Positions 19,843 through 29,164 of a stretch of DNA of 34,326 nt are shown piece by piece (positions within the stretch are counted from its first letter, which is position 1; each line of letters begins with the position of its first letter). The position numbers and the translations under genes are program-made. A model generated the notes under the pieces. That model ran no database searches, was not told the DNA's origin, and worked only from the letters and a program-made list of their open reading frames with translations. The stretch lies in assembly GCF_001591465.1 (NCBI RefSeq), contig NZ_BCUY01000043.1:1-34326 (forward strand), written 5' to 3'. The stretch is from Cytobacillus firmus NBRC 15306. GTDB taxonomy: Bacteria; Bacillota; Bacilli; Bacillales; Cytobacillaceae.

Positions 19843-21246
19843 CTAGCCTCTTTTCCATCTGATTCCCTGCGGTGTATCTTCAAGGATAATATTCATTTCC
19901 TTCAGCTGATCGCGGATTTTGTCTGCCAGTTCGAAATTGCGCTCTTTTCGGGCCTGCTGCCTTTGCTCAATCAGCTGCTCGATTTCCTCATCCAGAAGGT
20001 CTGCATGCGTTTCTTCAAGAGAAAGCCCCAATACATCAAAAAGCGTTTCAAATTCTTTCGTGAAAGCATCGATCACTTCCACTGCCGTGTTTTTCTCCAT
20101 CAGATAATAATTCGCAAGCTTAGACAGCTCGAACAAAATGGAGACGGCATTCGCTGTGTTAAAATCATCATCCATATCCTGAATGAACTGCTCATGAAGA
20201 GCTGTGATTTTATCCAGCCACTCCTGATTGTTATCGGTCAGGTTCACACTTGCTTCTTTGCGGTGCAGCAAATTATGATAAGACGTTTTTATGCGCTCAA
20301 GCCCTGTCCGGGTATTCTCCAGAAGTTCATCACTGTAGTTGATTGGATGTCTGTAATGAACCGACAGCATGAAAAATCTTAAAACCTGCGGGTCATGCTT
20401 TTGGATAATGTCATGGACCAGGACGAAGTTCCCCAGTGATTTGGACATTTTTTCGTTGTCGATATTAATGTAGCCGTTATGCATCCAGTAGCGGGCAAAG
20501 GTTTTTCCTGTCAATGCTTCCGACTGGGCGATCTCATTTTCATGATGCGGGAAGGCCAGATCCTGCCCGCCGGCATGGATATCAATCATCTCCCCAAGGT
20601 ATTTCTTCGCCATCGCCGAGCATTCGATATGCCAGCCTGGTCTTCCTTGCCCCCAAGGGCTCTCCCATGCGATTTCCCCTTCCTTCGCTGCTTTCCAGAG
20701 AACAAAGTCAAGGGAATCCTGTTTCTTCTCGCCGACGGCAATGCGGGCGCCGACGCGCAATTCATCAATGGACTGATGGGAAAGCTTGCCGTACTCCTCA
20801 AATTTCCGGGTGTGGTAATAGACATCTCCCTCTGATTCATACGCATAGCCTTTATCAATCAAAGTCTGGATGAATTCAATAATGATATCGATGCTTTCTG
20901 TTACTCTCGGGTGGACATCGGCCCTTCTGCAGCCGAGCGCAGAAACGTCCTCGAAATAGGCATTAATGAACCGTTCAGCAACAGACGGAACATCTGTTCC
21001 CAGTTCGTTGGCCACGCGGATCAGTTTATCATCCACATCCGTAAAATTAGAAACATACTGTACATCGAAGCCGCGGAACTCAAGATATCTTCTTACGGTA
21101 TCAAATACAATCGGCGGGCGGGCATTCCCTATATGGATATAGTTATAAACGGTTGGCCCGCACACATACATTTTCACTTTTCCCTCTTCTAAGGGAATAA
21201 AATCTTCTTTTTGACGAGTAAGTGTATTATAGATTTGAATGGCCAT
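19843..21246 (-). CDS. cysS: Cysteine-tRNA ligase
   Basis: Class I aminoacyl-tRNA synthetase of 467 residues that charges tRNA-Cys. It shows the zinc-binding C29 in [10 protein letters not shown], the HIGN form of the HIGH motif at 38-41, the KMSKSLGN loop near residue 265, and the C-terminal anticodon-binding domain. Its start overlaps the cysE end by 20 nt, with AAAGGAGCC as ribosome binding site inside cysE. Transcription comes through the upstream cysteine-specific T-box, so uncharged tRNA-Cys should raise both cysteine synthesis and charging capacity. Confidence 0.98.
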   Translation of the reverse strand: MAIQIYNTLTRQKEDFIPLEEGKVKMYVCGPTVYNYIHIGNARPPIVFDTVRRYLEFRGFDVQYVSNFTDVDDKLIRVANELGTDVPSVAERFINAYFEDVSALGCRRADVHPRVTESIDIIIEFIQTLIDKGYAYESEGDVYYHTRKFEEYGKLSHQSIDELRVGARIAVGEKKQDSLDFVLWKAAKEGEIAWESPWGQGRPGWHIECSAMAKKYLGEMIDIHAGGQDLAFPHHENEIAQSEALTGKTFARYWMHNGYINIDNEKMSKSLGNFVLVHDIIQKHDPQVLRFFMLSVHYRHPINYSDELLENTRTGLERIKTSYHNLLHRKEASVNLTDNNQEWLDKITALHEQFIQDMDDDFNTANAVSILFELSKLANYYLMEKNTAVEVIDAFTKEFETLFDVLGLSLEETHADLLDEEIEQLIEQRQQARKERNFELADKIRDQLKEMNIILEDTPQGIRWKRG

Positions 21247-21895
21247 GAATCTGGCTCCTTTCTTCCCTCAATGTTTCGACTTCCGTTTTTAATTCCCGCA
21301 GCTCCTCCTCCAATTCCTTAAACCGGTCTGCAATTGGATCAGGAAGATCACAATGATTTAAATCTTTGTTGATTTTCACACCATCCCGGACTTTCACTCT
21401 TCCAGGAATCCCGACTACCGTTGAATTTGGCGGAACCTCATGAAGAACAACAGAGCCTGCACCGATCTTAGAATTCTCCCCAATAGTAATAGAGCCCAAA
21501 ACCTTCGCGCCGGTTGCAATCAGGGCATTGTCCTTAATGGTAGGATGACGCTTGCCTTTTTCCTTCCCAGTTCCTCCCAATGTCACACCCTGAAAAACTG
21601 TTACGTTATCACCGATTTCACATGTTTCCCCGATAACAACCCCCATGCCATGGTCGATAAAAAAGCGTCTGCCGATCTTTGCTCCCGGGTGAATTTCGAT
21701 TCCTGTGAAAAAGCGGCTGATCTGGGAAACCACTCTTGCAAGAAAATAAAACTTCCGCTTAAAAAGAGCGTGGGCAATGCGGTGTGACCAGACAGCATGC
21801 AATCCTGAGTAGGTTAATATTACTTCCAAATAACTTCTTGCTGCCGGATCCTGTTCAAATACTACTTCGATATCTTCCTTCATTCTTGCAAACAT
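21227..21895 (-). CDS. cysE: Serine O-acetyltransferase
   Basis: Catalyses the first step of cysteine synthesis, acetyl-CoA plus serine to O-acetylserine. This is the short form (222 residues) with a small N-terminal helical part (1-65) and a left-handed parallel beta-helix of hexapeptide repeats (about 66-170). The catalytic Asp-His pair is D81-H82 in [13 protein letters not shown] and the second histidine is H117 in GKRHPTI. A charged C-terminal coiled tail ([19 protein letters not shown]) follows. It is the first gene after a cysteine T-box and is translationally overlapped with cysS. Confidence 0.96.
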   Translation of the reverse strand: MFARMKEDIEVVFEQDPAARSYLEVILTYSGLHAVWSHRIAHALFKRKFYFLARVVSQISRFFTGIEIHPGAKIGRRFFIDHGMGVVIGETCEIGDNVTVFQGVTLGGTGKEKGKRHPTIKDNALIATGAKVLGSITIGENSKIGAGSVVLHEVPPNSTVVGIPGRVKVRDGVKINKDLNHCDLPDPIADRFKELEEELRELKTEVETLREERSQIHGHSNL

Positions 21896-21976
21896 GGTTC
21901 ATTTCCCCTCCTGACATAGATCTTCTTTTTTATAAATGTTTTTCTCATATACTAATTTCTTGCAGGTTTTGCATAT

Positions 21977-22014
21977 AAAAAAGCGCCTCTGCCACAATCG
22001 GACAGAGACGCTTT
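21977..22014 (-). terminator. T-box terminator before cysE
   Basis: AAAGCGTCTCTG pairs with CAGAGGCGCTTT (one G-U pair) around a short loop, then T residues on the minus strand. It is mutually exclusive with the T-box antiterminator immediately upstream. Confidence 0.9.
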
Positions 22015-22247
22015 ACGCGCGGTTCCACTCTGTTTAGGCTAAAACAGCCTCAACTTTAACTTGTTAACGGATAAGTTTCCGCTCAAATCTACTTGGAAGC
22101 ATGGCGTCCGTTCGAATTGAGGCTCAGAGGCGCACTTCAGAATAAAGAGAGGCTTAAACCACTTTCAGCCGGTGATGGTTCTCTCTAAAAAGCATCTTTT
22201 TTCTTACTTTTCCTCTTCAACACTTTTCAATATAGAATAATTTACTT
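21977..22247 (-). promoter_or_regulatory. Cysteine-specific T-box leader of cysE-cysS
   Basis: The leader ends in a classical T-box. The antiterminator core AGAGTGGAACCGCGCG contains the bulge TGGA, which pairs with a tRNA ending UCCA, as expected for tRNA-Cys with discriminator U73. The candidate specifier is TGC (22132-22134 complement) in GAAGTGCGCC, a cysteine codon. The stem I apex (AACCATCACCGG) lies upstream. The competing terminator is at 21977-22014. Both tRNA contact points agree on cysteine. Confidence 0.9.
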
Positions 22248-22253
22248 AATACT

Positions 22254-22283
22254 ATATTACATTTTCTCCAAGATGTTAACCAA
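22254..22283 (-). promoter_or_regulatory. Candidate promoter for the T-box transcript
   Basis: TTGGTT, 18 nt, TAATAT on the minus strand, with the -35 box overlapping the gltX stop codon. In B. subtilis gltX, cysE and cysS are co-transcribed from a promoter before gltX and processed. Both routes are possible here. Confidence 0.38.
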
Positions 22284-23733
22284 TAATGCTCATTAATCGA
22301 GTTTTTACTTTTTCTTTTCCTAAAAGCTCGATGGCCTGCGGCAGATCCGGCCCATGGGTTTGGCCAGTTGTTGCGGAACGGATAGGCATGAAGAGCTTTT
22401 TGCCCTTGTGGCCTGTTGATTTCTGCACAGCCTTCATAGCTGCTTTAATTTCATCTGCTTTGAATTCTGCAAGTGCATCAATTTCCTGCAGGAATGCAGA
22501 CAGCACCTCAGGAACCTGCTCTTCAGCCAGAACTTCCTTCGCTTCTTCATCAACGGTCATTTCCTCTGTAAAGAACAGTTCTGAAAGCTCGACAATCTGA
22601 GCGCCAAAACTCATTTTTTCCTGGTAAAGAGTGATCAGGCTGTTAACCCATTCTTCGTTTTCCTGCTGCCAGTTTTCGCTGATCTTCCCTGCCTTTACCA
22701 GGTGAGGGGCTGAAATGGACACCAATCGCTCCTGATCAAGCTTTTTCAAGTACTGATTATTCATCCACTCAAGCTTTTGCTTATCGAAAAGGGCCGGAGA
22801 TTTTGAAAGGCGGTTTTCATCAAAGATATCAATAAACTCTTCTTTGGAGAAGATTTCTTCCTCGCCTGCAGGAGACCAGCCAAGAAGAGCAATAAAGTTA
22901 AAGAGTGCCTCCGGCAAGTAGCCGAGTTCTTCATATTGTTCAATGAACTGAATAATCGTCTCGTCGCGCTTGCTCAGTTTTTTTCGGCTTTCATTGACAA
23001 TCAGGGTCATATGGCCAAACACCGGAAGGTCCCAGCCCAATGCTTCATAAATCATCTGCTGCTTAGGGGTATTGGAAATATGGTCATCCCCGCGCAGGAC
23101 ATGAGAAATTTTCATCAGGTGGTCATCCACTGCTACCGCAAAGTTGTAGGTAGGCGTTCCGTCTTTCTTGACGATGACATAATCGCCAAATCCATCAGAC
23201 TCGAATGACACCTCGCCTTTTACCATGTCATTGAATGTCAGCATCTTGCCTTTTGGCACCAGGAAGCGGATGCTCGGCTTTCTGCCTTCAGCTTCAAGTG
23301 CTGCTCTTTCATCCTCTGTCAGATTGCGGCATTTTCCTGAATAAGCAGGGGTATCGCCTTTTGCAGATTGAGCTTCACGCTCTGCTTCCAGCTCCTCTTC
23401 CGTACAATAGCATTTATAGGCATGCCCTTTTTCGAGCAATTCCTTGTAGTAGGTTTCATAGATATGATTTCTTTCAGATTGGCGGTACGGGCCGTATTCG
23501 CCTTCCCTGTCAATGCTTTCGTCCCAATCCATGCCAAGCCATTTTAAATAATGAAGCTGGCTTTCCTCGCCGCCTTCAATATTCCGTTTCTTATCTGTAT
23601 CCTCAATGCGGATGATGAACTTTCCGCCTTTGCTTCTTGCAAACAAATAGTTAAAAAGCGCTGTTCTCGCATTTCCGATATGCAAATGCCCAGTCGGACT
23701 CGGAGCGTAGCGGACGCGGATTTCATTTGACAT
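22276..23733 (-). CDS. gltX: Glutamate-tRNA ligase
   Basis: Class I synthetase of 485 residues charging tRNA-Glu and, in Bacillaceae, also tRNA-Gln with glutamate for later amidation by GatCAB. The HIGH motif is HLHIG at residues 16-20 in [17 protein letters not shown], and the KMSKS equivalent is KLSKR near residue 253. A zinc-like CYCTEEE segment is seen in the insertion. The ATG has TTAAGGAGG before it. It is followed by the T-box region and cysE-cysS. Non-discriminating activity is inferred from lineage. Confidence 0.98.
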   Translation of the reverse strand: MSNEIRVRYAPSPTGHLHIGNARTALFNYLFARSKGGKFIIRIEDTDKKRNIEGGEESQLHYLKWLGMDWDESIDREGEYGPYRQSERNHIYETYYKELLEKGHAYKCYCTEEELEAEREAQSAKGDTPAYSGKCRNLTEDERAALEAEGRKPSIRFLVPKGKMLTFNDMVKGEVSFESDGFGDYVIVKKDGTPTYNFAVAVDDHLMKISHVLRGDDHISNTPKQQMIYEALGWDLPVFGHMTLIVNESRKKLSKRDETIIQFIEQYEELGYLPEALFNFIALLGWSPAGEEEIFSKEEFIDIFDENRLSKSPALFDKQKLEWMNNQYLKKLDQERLVSISAPHLVKAGKISENWQQENEEWVNSLITLYQEKMSFGAQIVELSELFFTEEMTVDEEAKEVLAEEQVPEVLSAFLQEIDALAEFKADEIKAAMKAVQKSTGHKGKKLFMPIRSATTGQTHGPDLPQAIELLGKEKVKTRLMSIIG

Positions 23734-23781
23734 ACTGACTGCCTCCTTAAAATCTTGAATCTTGAGTTAATCGTAAGCTAT

Positions 23782-23810
23782 ATTTTAACACTCAGGTTTT
23801 TCTTCTGAAA
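23782..23810 (-). promoter_or_regulatory. Candidate promoter of gltX
   Basis: TTTCAG, 17 nt, TAAAAT with an extended TGT before the -10 box, in the ispF-gltX gap on the minus strand. The -35 box is weak. It would give gltX independent expression. Confidence 0.42.
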
Positions 23811-23817
23811 GGTAATT

Positions 23818-24303
23818 TTAACGTTTCTCTATCTTTTTCAGCAAAACAGCGGCCTGGGAGGCTATTCCCTCTCCCCGTCCTGTAAAGCCAAGCTTTTCTG
23901 TAGTTGTTGCTTTCACATTAATATTTTCTTTTTCGGTTTCCAGAAGCTCTGCAATCCGCTCCTGCATTTTACCGATATGAGGAGCCATCTTCGGCTTCTG
24001 GGCAATGATGGTGCAGTCTGCATTAACCAGCTCATACCCTTTTTCTTTTACGATTCCCCATACATGCTGCAGCAGCTTTGCCGAATCGGCATCCTTGAAT
24101 TCAGGATCGGTATCAGGAAAATGCCGTCCAATGTCCCCTTCTCCAATGGCCCCAAGGCAGGCATCTGCCACTGTATGCAGCAGGACATCTGCATCTGAAT
24201 GCCCTAAAAGCCCTTTCTCATATGGTATTTCAATACCCCCGATAATCAGCGGGCGTCCTTCAGCAAACTGATGAACATCAAAACCTTGTCCAATCCGAAA
24301 CAT
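23818..24303 (-). CDS. ispF: 2-C-methyl-D-erythritol 2,4-cyclodiphosphate synthase
   Basis: Fifth enzyme of the MEP isoprenoid pathway; converts CDP-ME 2-phosphate to MEcPP with release of CMP. The 161-residue product contains the zinc ligands D9, H11 (FDVHQF) and H43 ([12 protein letters not shown]), the GHSDADV loop and the C-terminal [16 protein letters not shown] family signature. It lies 14 nt downstream of ispD, the common tandem arrangement, with AAGGGGAT as ribosome binding site. Confidence 0.97.
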   Translation of the reverse strand: MFRIGQGFDVHQFAEGRPLIIGGIEIPYEKGLLGHSDADVLLHTVADACLGAIGEGDIGRHFPDTDPEFKDADSAKLLQHVWGIVKEKGYELVNADCTIIAQKPKMAPHIGKMQERIAELLETEKENINVKATTTEKLGFTGRGEGIASQAAVLLKKIEKR

Positions 24304-24317
24304 GATAACAATCCCCT

Positions 24318-25004
24318 TTACATATGACTTCTTTTCTTTATAATTGCTTCCGCAAAATAAATATCTTCCGGCGTTGTCAGCTTAATATTATCGTAACTTC
24401 CCTCAACAATCACCACTTCTTTGCCTAACCGCTCCACGAGGCTCGCATCATCCGTTCCTAAAAAGCCGTCTTCCTCGGCCTTTCGGTGTGCCTCGAGCAG
24501 GGAAGAAACACGAAAGGCCTGTGGAGTTTGAACAGCCCACAGGCAGGAACGTTCAAGTGTTTCTGTGATTAAATGCCCATCAGCTTTTTTAACGGTATCC
24601 TTCAGCGGCACTGCCAGAACAGCAGCCCCCTCGTCCCGCGCTGCTACCACCAGAGGCTGCAGTAAATCCCGGGTAATAAAAGGGCGGGCAGCGTCATGAA
24701 CCAGAACTACTTCCTCACCCGAAGCCGCTTTGGCCGCATTATAGACGCTATGCTGCCTTTCCTTCCCGCCTTCTACCATAGCAGCCACCTTCGTAATATG
24801 ATGCTTTTTTAAAAGAGCGCGCATTTCTTCCTCATCCTGCAGGTTAATGGCCAGGACAATGTCCGTGCACTCCGGGTCACTCTCAAAAACTCTTAACGTA
24901 TGTATAAACACAGGGACATTCCCAATTTCCAGAAGAAGCTTATTCTTTCCGGCTCCCATTCGTTTCCCCTGCCCGGCTGCCGGGAGAATCACTTGATAAT
25001 TCAT
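24318..25004 (-). CDS. ispD: 2-C-methyl-D-erythritol 4-phosphate cytidylyltransferase
   Basis: Third enzyme of the MEP pathway; transfers CMP from CTP to MEP. I choose the ATG giving [19 protein letters not shown] (228 residues), preceded by ATAGGAGCC; a 21-codon upstream extension passes through a terminator-like hairpin and is not part of the protein. The nucleotide-binding loop [14 protein letters not shown] lies at residues 9-22 and the conserved [11 protein letters not shown] segment is present. Partner gene ispF follows after 14 nt. Confidence 0.96.
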   Translation of the reverse strand: MNYQVILPAAGQGKRMGAGKNKLLLEIGNVPVFIHTLRVFESDPECTDIVLAINLQDEEEMRALLKKHHITKVAAMVEGGKERQHSVYNAAKAASGEEVVLVHDAARPFITRDLLQPLVVAARDEGAAVLAVPLKDTVKKADGHLITETLERSCLWAVQTPQAFRVSSLLEAHRKAEEDGFLGTDDASLVERLGKEVVIVEGSYDNIKLTTPEDIYFAEAIIKKRSHM

Positions 25005-25035
25005 ATTATGGCTCCTATCTCTTAAAAAAGCAGGC

Positions 25036-25063
25036 AAAAAGGCAGGGAAATCAATCTCCCTGC
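25036..25063 (-). terminator. Terminator-like hairpin between yacL and ispD
   Basis: GCAGGGA pairs with TCCCTGC around an 8-nt loop, then CTTTTTG on the minus strand. It begins about 28 nt after the yacL stop and 35 nt before ispD. With no promoter visible after it, it may limit rather than stop transcription into ispD-ispF. Confidence 0.6.
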
Positions 25064-25090
25064 ACATTCTGTCCTACTTTCCATCGTACA

Positions 25091-26179
25091 TTATAAAGCT
25101 TTTTCCAGAAGTTTAGGTTTTGCAAAGATCATTCTTCCGGCTGATGTCTGCAGAACACTTGTGACAAGTACATCAATATGTTTGCCAATGTAATTTCTGC
25201 CTTCTTCCACCACGATCATCGTGCCGTCGTCCAGATATGCAATCCCCTGATTCTGTTCCTTGCCGTCTTTTATTACCTGTACCTGCATTTCTTCACCTGG
25301 AAGCACAACCGGTTTGACAGCATTAGCCAGGTCATTAATATTAAGGACTGCCACTTTTTGCAGTTCACAAACTTTGTTTAAGTTAAAATCATTGGTCACA
25401 ACGACGCCATTCGTTAGCTTAGCCAGCTTCACCAGCTTGCTGTCCACCTCTTGGATTTCTTCAAAATCGCCTTCATAGATTTCTACATTAATGGAAAGTT
25501 CTTTTTGAATCCGATTTAAAATATCCAATCCTCTTCTGCCGCGATTGCGCTTTAATACATCTGACGAATCAGCAATATGCTGCAGTTCTTCCAGTACAAA
25601 CTGCGGAATGACAATCGTGCCTTCCAAAAAGCCCGTCTGGCAAATATCAGCAATGCGGCCATCGATGATAACGCTTGTATCAAGGATCTTGAGTGATTTT
25701 TTAAGTGCAGCTTCAGGCTCAATCTCTTCTTCACCGCTCTTCTTCTTCTTGCTTGAAAATAGACTTAAAAGTTCATCCCGCTTTTTAAAGCCAACCTGAA
25801 ATCCAAGATAGCCGAACAGCAGCGTCAGCACAATCGGAGCTACGGTATTCAGAATCGGGACCTCAATCGCATTTAGGGCATATCCGATTAAAAAAGCAAT
25901 GACTAATCCAAAAACTAGGCCGACACTTCCAAAAATAATATCTGTTATAGGTACTTTTACCAGTGATTCTTCTGCCCATCTCACGAAATTGACGACATGA
26001 TCAACCGCCCAAAAAGTTAAAAGATAAAAAATAATAGCACCTAAAATGGCGGACACATATGGATTATTTAAAAGAGGAATGTCATCTAAACTGATTAATT
26101 TTAATAAGTCAGGAATCAAAAATATACCCAGCGTTACCCCGATAATAATGAAGCATGCCTGTACAATACGTTTTAACAT
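25091..26179 (-). CDS. yacL: Membrane-anchored PIN/TRAM domain protein (YacL)
   Basis: A 362-residue protein with four N-terminal transmembrane helices (about residues 5-22, 40-60, 80-101 and 108-131), a lysine-rich linker, a PIN-like nuclease domain beginning at [18 protein letters not shown] (D167 and D173 are likely metal ligands) with [10 protein letters not shown] further on, and a C-terminal TRAM domain (about 295-355). It resembles B. subtilis YacL, often annotated as a PilT N-terminus or PIN/TRAM protein. Its substrate is unknown. The association with disA, ispD and ispF is conserved in Bacillus. The start has AAAGGAGGTG upstream. Confidence 0.93.
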   Translation of the reverse strand: MLKRIVQACFIIIGVTLGIFLIPDLLKLISLDDIPLLNNPYVSAILGAIIFYLLTFWAVDHVVNFVRWAEESLVKVPITDIIFGSVGLVFGLVIAFLIGYALNAIEVPILNTVAPIVLTLLFGYLGFQVGFKKRDELLSLFSSKKKKSGEEEIEPEAALKKSLKILDTSVIIDGRIADICQTGFLEGTIVIPQFVLEELQHIADSSDVLKRNRGRRGLDILNRIQKELSINVEIYEGDFEEIQEVDSKLVKLAKLTNGVVVTNDFNLNKVCELQKVAVLNINDLANAVKPVVLPGEEMQVQVIKDGKEQNQGIAYLDDGTMIVVEEGRNYIGKHIDVLVTSVLQTSAGRMIFAKPKLLEKAL

Positions 26180-26216
26180 TCCTTCACCTCCTTTTAATCA
26201 TTATAAACAAATTCAC

Positions 26217-26254
26217 AAAATTGAAACCCTGAATCCGGGGGATTTTCAATTTTG
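26217..26254 (-). other. Long hairpin in the yacL leader
   Basis: CAAAATTGAAA pairs with TTTCAATTTG (one bulged base) enclosing a CCC/GGG inner helix, about 40 nt upstream of the yacL start codon. No T-tract follows. It would be present in transcripts from both candidate yacL promoters. Confidence 0.5.
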
Positions 26255-26316
26255 TCACTTATAATTATTTCACGATAGTAAAATACCTGTTTGAATTTTT
26301 ACTTTCATCCACTTTA

Positions 26317-26346
26317 AGGGTAGCACCATTGGCAATAAATTGTCAA
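26317..26346 (-). promoter_or_regulatory. Candidate promoter P2 of yacL
   Basis: Perfect -35 TTGACA, 18 nt, TACCCT on the minus strand. The -10 box keeps TA and the final T. It lies downstream of P1. Confidence 0.5.
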
Positions 26347-26360
26347 ATAAATAACTTATC

Positions 26361-26389
26361 ATTTTAGCATAACCAATTACATAGTTCAA
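26361..26389 (-). promoter_or_regulatory. Candidate promoter P1 of yacL
   Basis: TTGAAC, 17 nt, TAAAAT with extended TGC on the minus strand, just after the disA stop codon. A second candidate lies about 44 nt downstream. Together they suggest that yacL-ispD-ispF can be expressed apart from radA-disA. Confidence 0.6.
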
Positions 26390-26397
26390 TGGTCTCT

Positions 26398-27471
26398 TTA
26401 TAGCTGGCGATCCGCAAAAACCTGCTCTTTTATGAGCTTAAGCCCCTCTTTAATTTTTCTTGCCCGCACTTCCCCGATTCCTTCAACCTCATCGAGCTCC
26501 TCAACCGTTGCCGTGATGATATTCGGGAATTCTTCAAACCGGTTAATCAGATTATCGATAATAATTGGCGGCAGGCGCGGAACTTTATTCAGCATGCGGT
26601 AGCCGCGGGGGCATTTGAATTCTTCCGTGTGAATATACCCGTTGTAGCCTAGAAGCTTTAGAATGACAGAGTCTTCGAGCATTTCCCCTTTTGAAAGCAC
26701 CTGAAGTTTGACAAGCGCCTCCTTGGAGTCGATGTCTTTTGATTGAGCATAATCTCTAATAATCCATTCGGCTTCCCGTTCAAGCTCCACCAGCAGCTCA
26801 TTCATCTGGAGCCGGATCAGCCTTCCTTCGGTGCCCAGTTCACTTAAATAGGTGAGCAGCTCATTTTTAATGCGCAGAACCATTTCGATATTATGAAAAA
26901 CATTGAGGATGTCACTATAGGTAACAAGCTCCTCAAATTCCAGGATGCTGAGATTGCCGATGCTCTGTTCTAGAACGACCTTATATTTTTCAAGCGTCTG
27001 CACGGCTACATTTGCCTTCGTTAAAATAACGCCAATATCCCTCAGAGCATAGCGGGAATGCCCTTTATAAAGGGTAATGACATTGCGTCTCTGGGATATG
27101 GCAATCACTAATGCGCCTGTTTGCCGGGCAACCCGCTCCGCCGTCCGGTGCCGCATGCCCGTTTCCGTAGATGGCACACCAGGATCAGGAGCCAGCTGGG
27201 CATTCGCAATCAGAATCATGTTCCCTTCTTCATTCAAAATAATAGCCCCATCCATCTTGGCCAGCTCATACAAATAACTTGGCGAAAATGGGCAATTAAT
27301 TTGAAAGCCCCCATCAACAAGATTGCTCAGCTTGTCTTTTGAACCCAATACAATCAGCCCGCCTGTATTGGCACGCAGAACATTATCAATCCCTTCCCTG
27401 ATAGGCGTACCCGGAGCCATGAACCGAAGGATTTCACTCATCGTTTTTTCGCCCATTTTTTTAGTCTCCAT
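26398..27471 (-). CDS. disA: DNA integrity scanning diadenylate cyclase DisA
   Basis: Makes cyclic di-AMP from two ATP while scanning DNA; activity falls at branched DNA. The 357-residue product has the N-terminal DAC domain with DGA at residues 74-76 and RHR at 107-109 ([10 protein letters not shown]), a helical linker and a C-terminal helix-hairpin-helix domain ([20 protein letters not shown]). All catalytic motifs are intact. It lies 2 nt after radA; RadA/Sms is known in B. subtilis to interact with DisA, so linkage is functional. Ribosome binding site TAGGGGG overlaps the end of radA. Confidence 0.97.
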   Translation of the reverse strand: METKKMGEKTMSEILRFMAPGTPIREGIDNVLRANTGGLIVLGSKDKLSNLVDGGFQINCPFSPSYLYELAKMDGAIILNEEGNMILIANAQLAPDPGVPSTETGMRHRTAERVARQTGALVIAISQRRNVITLYKGHSRYALRDIGVILTKANVAVQTLEKYKVVLEQSIGNLSILEFEELVTYSDILNVFHNIEMVLRIKNELLTYLSELGTEGRLIRLQMNELLVELEREAEWIIRDYAQSKDIDSKEALVKLQVLSKGEMLEDSVILKLLGYNGYIHTEEFKCPRGYRMLNKVPRLPPIIIDNLINRFEEFPNIITATVEELDEVEGIGEVRARKIKEGLKLIKEQVFADRQL

Positions 27472-27473
27472 CT

Positions 27474-28853
27474 TTATCCCCCTAACGCAGCCTTTAGCGC
27501 TTCACCAACAGAGCTTACTCCGATCAGTTCAATTCCTCCCGGTGCACTCCAGCCGCCAAGATTGTTGGCCGGCAGGATGACCCGTTCAAAGCCCAGCTTA
27601 GCCGCCTCCTGCACTCTTTGTTCGATTCTTGAGACTCTCCTGACCTCGCCTGTGAGTCCTACTTCTCCGATAATGCAGTCTGTTGCTTTTGTCGGCTTAT
27701 CCCGAAAGCTCGACGCAATGCTGACCGCAATGGCCAAATCAATTGCCGGTTCATCAAGCTTTACTCCGCCAGCGACTTTTAGGTAGGCATCCTGATTTTG
27801 CAGGAGCATTCCGACCCGTTTTTCCAAAACTGCCATCAGGAGCGGAACCCGGTTATGATCAATTCCGGTTGCCATTCGTCTTGGATTTCCAAAGCTTGTC
27901 GGGGAAATCAGCGCCTGAATTTCAACAAGAACAGGCCTCGTCCCCTCCATGGAAGCAACAACTGTTGAACCGGCAGCCCCTTGTGACCGCTCTTCGAGGA
28001 AAATTTCCGATGGATTGGCTACTTCTTCAAGCCCAAGTTCCTTCATCTCAAAAATGCCCATCTCGTTTGTTGACCCGAATCTGTTTTTTACAGCTCGTAA
28101 AATCCGGTATGTATGATGGCGTTCACCTTCAAAGTATAAAACCGTATCGACCATATGTTCCAGAAGTCTTGGACCCGCAATGGAGCCCTCCTTTGTAACA
28201 TGCCCTACGATAAAAATGGCAATTCCCTTCGTTTTGCCAATGCGCATCAGTTCAGCGGTGCATTCCCGGACCTGGGAAACGCTCCCCGGCGCCGATGTCA
28301 CTTCCGGATGGAAAATCGTCTGTATTGAGTCGATTATGACAAAGTCAGGGTTGACTGTTTCAATCGTTCTGCTTATTTCTTCAAGGCTGGTTTCCGAATA
28401 AACGAGCAGACTGTCTGAAGAAACACCTAAGCGGTCAGCCCGCAGCTTCGTCTGGCGCATGGATTCTTCCCCAGATATATAGAGAACCGAATACTTCCTG
28501 TTCGCAAGCTGAGAGGACACTTGAAGAAGAAGCGTTGATTTCCCGATGCCCGGATCTCCGCCGATAAGAACAAGGGAGCCTCTTACAATACCGCCCCCCA
28601 GGACACGGTTTAATTCTTTTAAATCGGTATGTATGCGGGGTTCGCTGACTGTTTCGATGGATGTAATCGGCGTAGCTTTTGCCGCTATGGCCGTGCCCTG
28701 TGAATGTGCAAAAGCGCCTCTTCTCGTTGAAGCAGGCTTTTCCACCTCTTCCACCATCGTATTCCATTGTCCGCACCCCGGACATTTTCCCATCCATTTC
28801 GCTGATTCATAGCCGCATTCCTGGCACATGAATTTCGTTTTTCTTTTAGCCAT
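27474..28853 (-). CDS. radA: DNA repair protein RadA (Sms)
   Basis: RecA-like branch-migration helicase/ATPase that processes recombination intermediates. The 459-residue protein has the N-terminal zinc finger (C10, C13, C24, C27), the Walker A motif GDPGIGKST at 99-107, the RadA-specific KNRFG at 256-260 and a C-terminal Lon-like domain. All motifs are intact. It is 311 nt downstream of clpC, past a strong terminator, so it should have its own promoter; only a sigma-B-like candidate was found. The ATG has AGAGGAG before it. Confidence 0.97.
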   Translation of the reverse strand: MAKRKTKFMCQECGYESAKWMGKCPGCGQWNTMVEEVEKPASTRRGAFAHSQGTAIAAKATPITSIETVSEPRIHTDLKELNRVLGGGIVRGSLVLIGGDPGIGKSTLLLQVSSQLANRKYSVLYISGEESMRQTKLRADRLGVSSDSLLVYSETSLEEISRTIETVNPDFVIIDSIQTIFHPEVTSAPGSVSQVRECTAELMRIGKTKGIAIFIVGHVTKEGSIAGPRLLEHMVDTVLYFEGERHHTYRILRAVKNRFGSTNEMGIFEMKELGLEEVANPSEIFLEERSQGAAGSTVVASMEGTRPVLVEIQALISPTSFGNPRRMATGIDHNRVPLLMAVLEKRVGMLLQNQDAYLKVAGGVKLDEPAIDLAIAVSIASSFRDKPTKATDCIIGEVGLTGEVRRVSRIEQRVQEAAKLGFERVILPANNLGGWSAPGGIELIGVSSVGEALKAALGG

Positions 28854-28960
28854 ACTTCTTCTCCTCTCTGTACATTCATCCCAGCCGCGGTAAAGGAAAA
28901 TCTTATTCTTACCGGCCTTGCGTGGAAGAACCAGTGATGAAAGAAGTACGTTAACTTCCT

Positions 28961-28986
28961 ATTCCCTTTTCCAACGGGTCTTAAAA
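28961..28986 (-). promoter_or_regulatory. Possible sigma-B-type promoter of radA
   Basis: TTTTAA, 14 nt, GGGAAT on the minus strand resembles the sigma-B consensus (GTTTAA, GGGWAW). No good sigma-A or sigma-M promoter was seen in the 28854-29084 stretch, which holds nothing else I can assign. Confidence 0.3.
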
Positions 28987-29084
28987 TGTTTTTGTCCAGA
29001 TATCTTTTTCTCTCTTAAAATTAACATAAAACGGCTGAATAAACCTCTTTTAAGGCTGCATTTAAAAATGGCCTGAAAGAGTAC

Positions 29085-29121
29085 AAAAAGGTACACGTAT
29101 AACAGGGACGTGTACCTTTTT
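29085..29121 (-). terminator. Strong terminator after clpC
   Basis: A perfect 14-bp stem AAAAAGGTACACGT / ACGTGTACCTTTTT with a 9-nt loop lies about 45 nt after the clpC stop. It has T-runs on both strands so it could act in either direction. It closes the ctsR operon. Confidence 0.92.
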
Positions 29122-29164
29122 GCTGTGTAAATCATCTGATGCTTTTATTATTGTTCGCTAAACC

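Noticed and set aside
28854-29084. Sigma-M promoter expected for radA by analogy with B. subtilis
   Set aside because: No convincing GAAAC / CGTC pair with proper spacing was found in this stretch.
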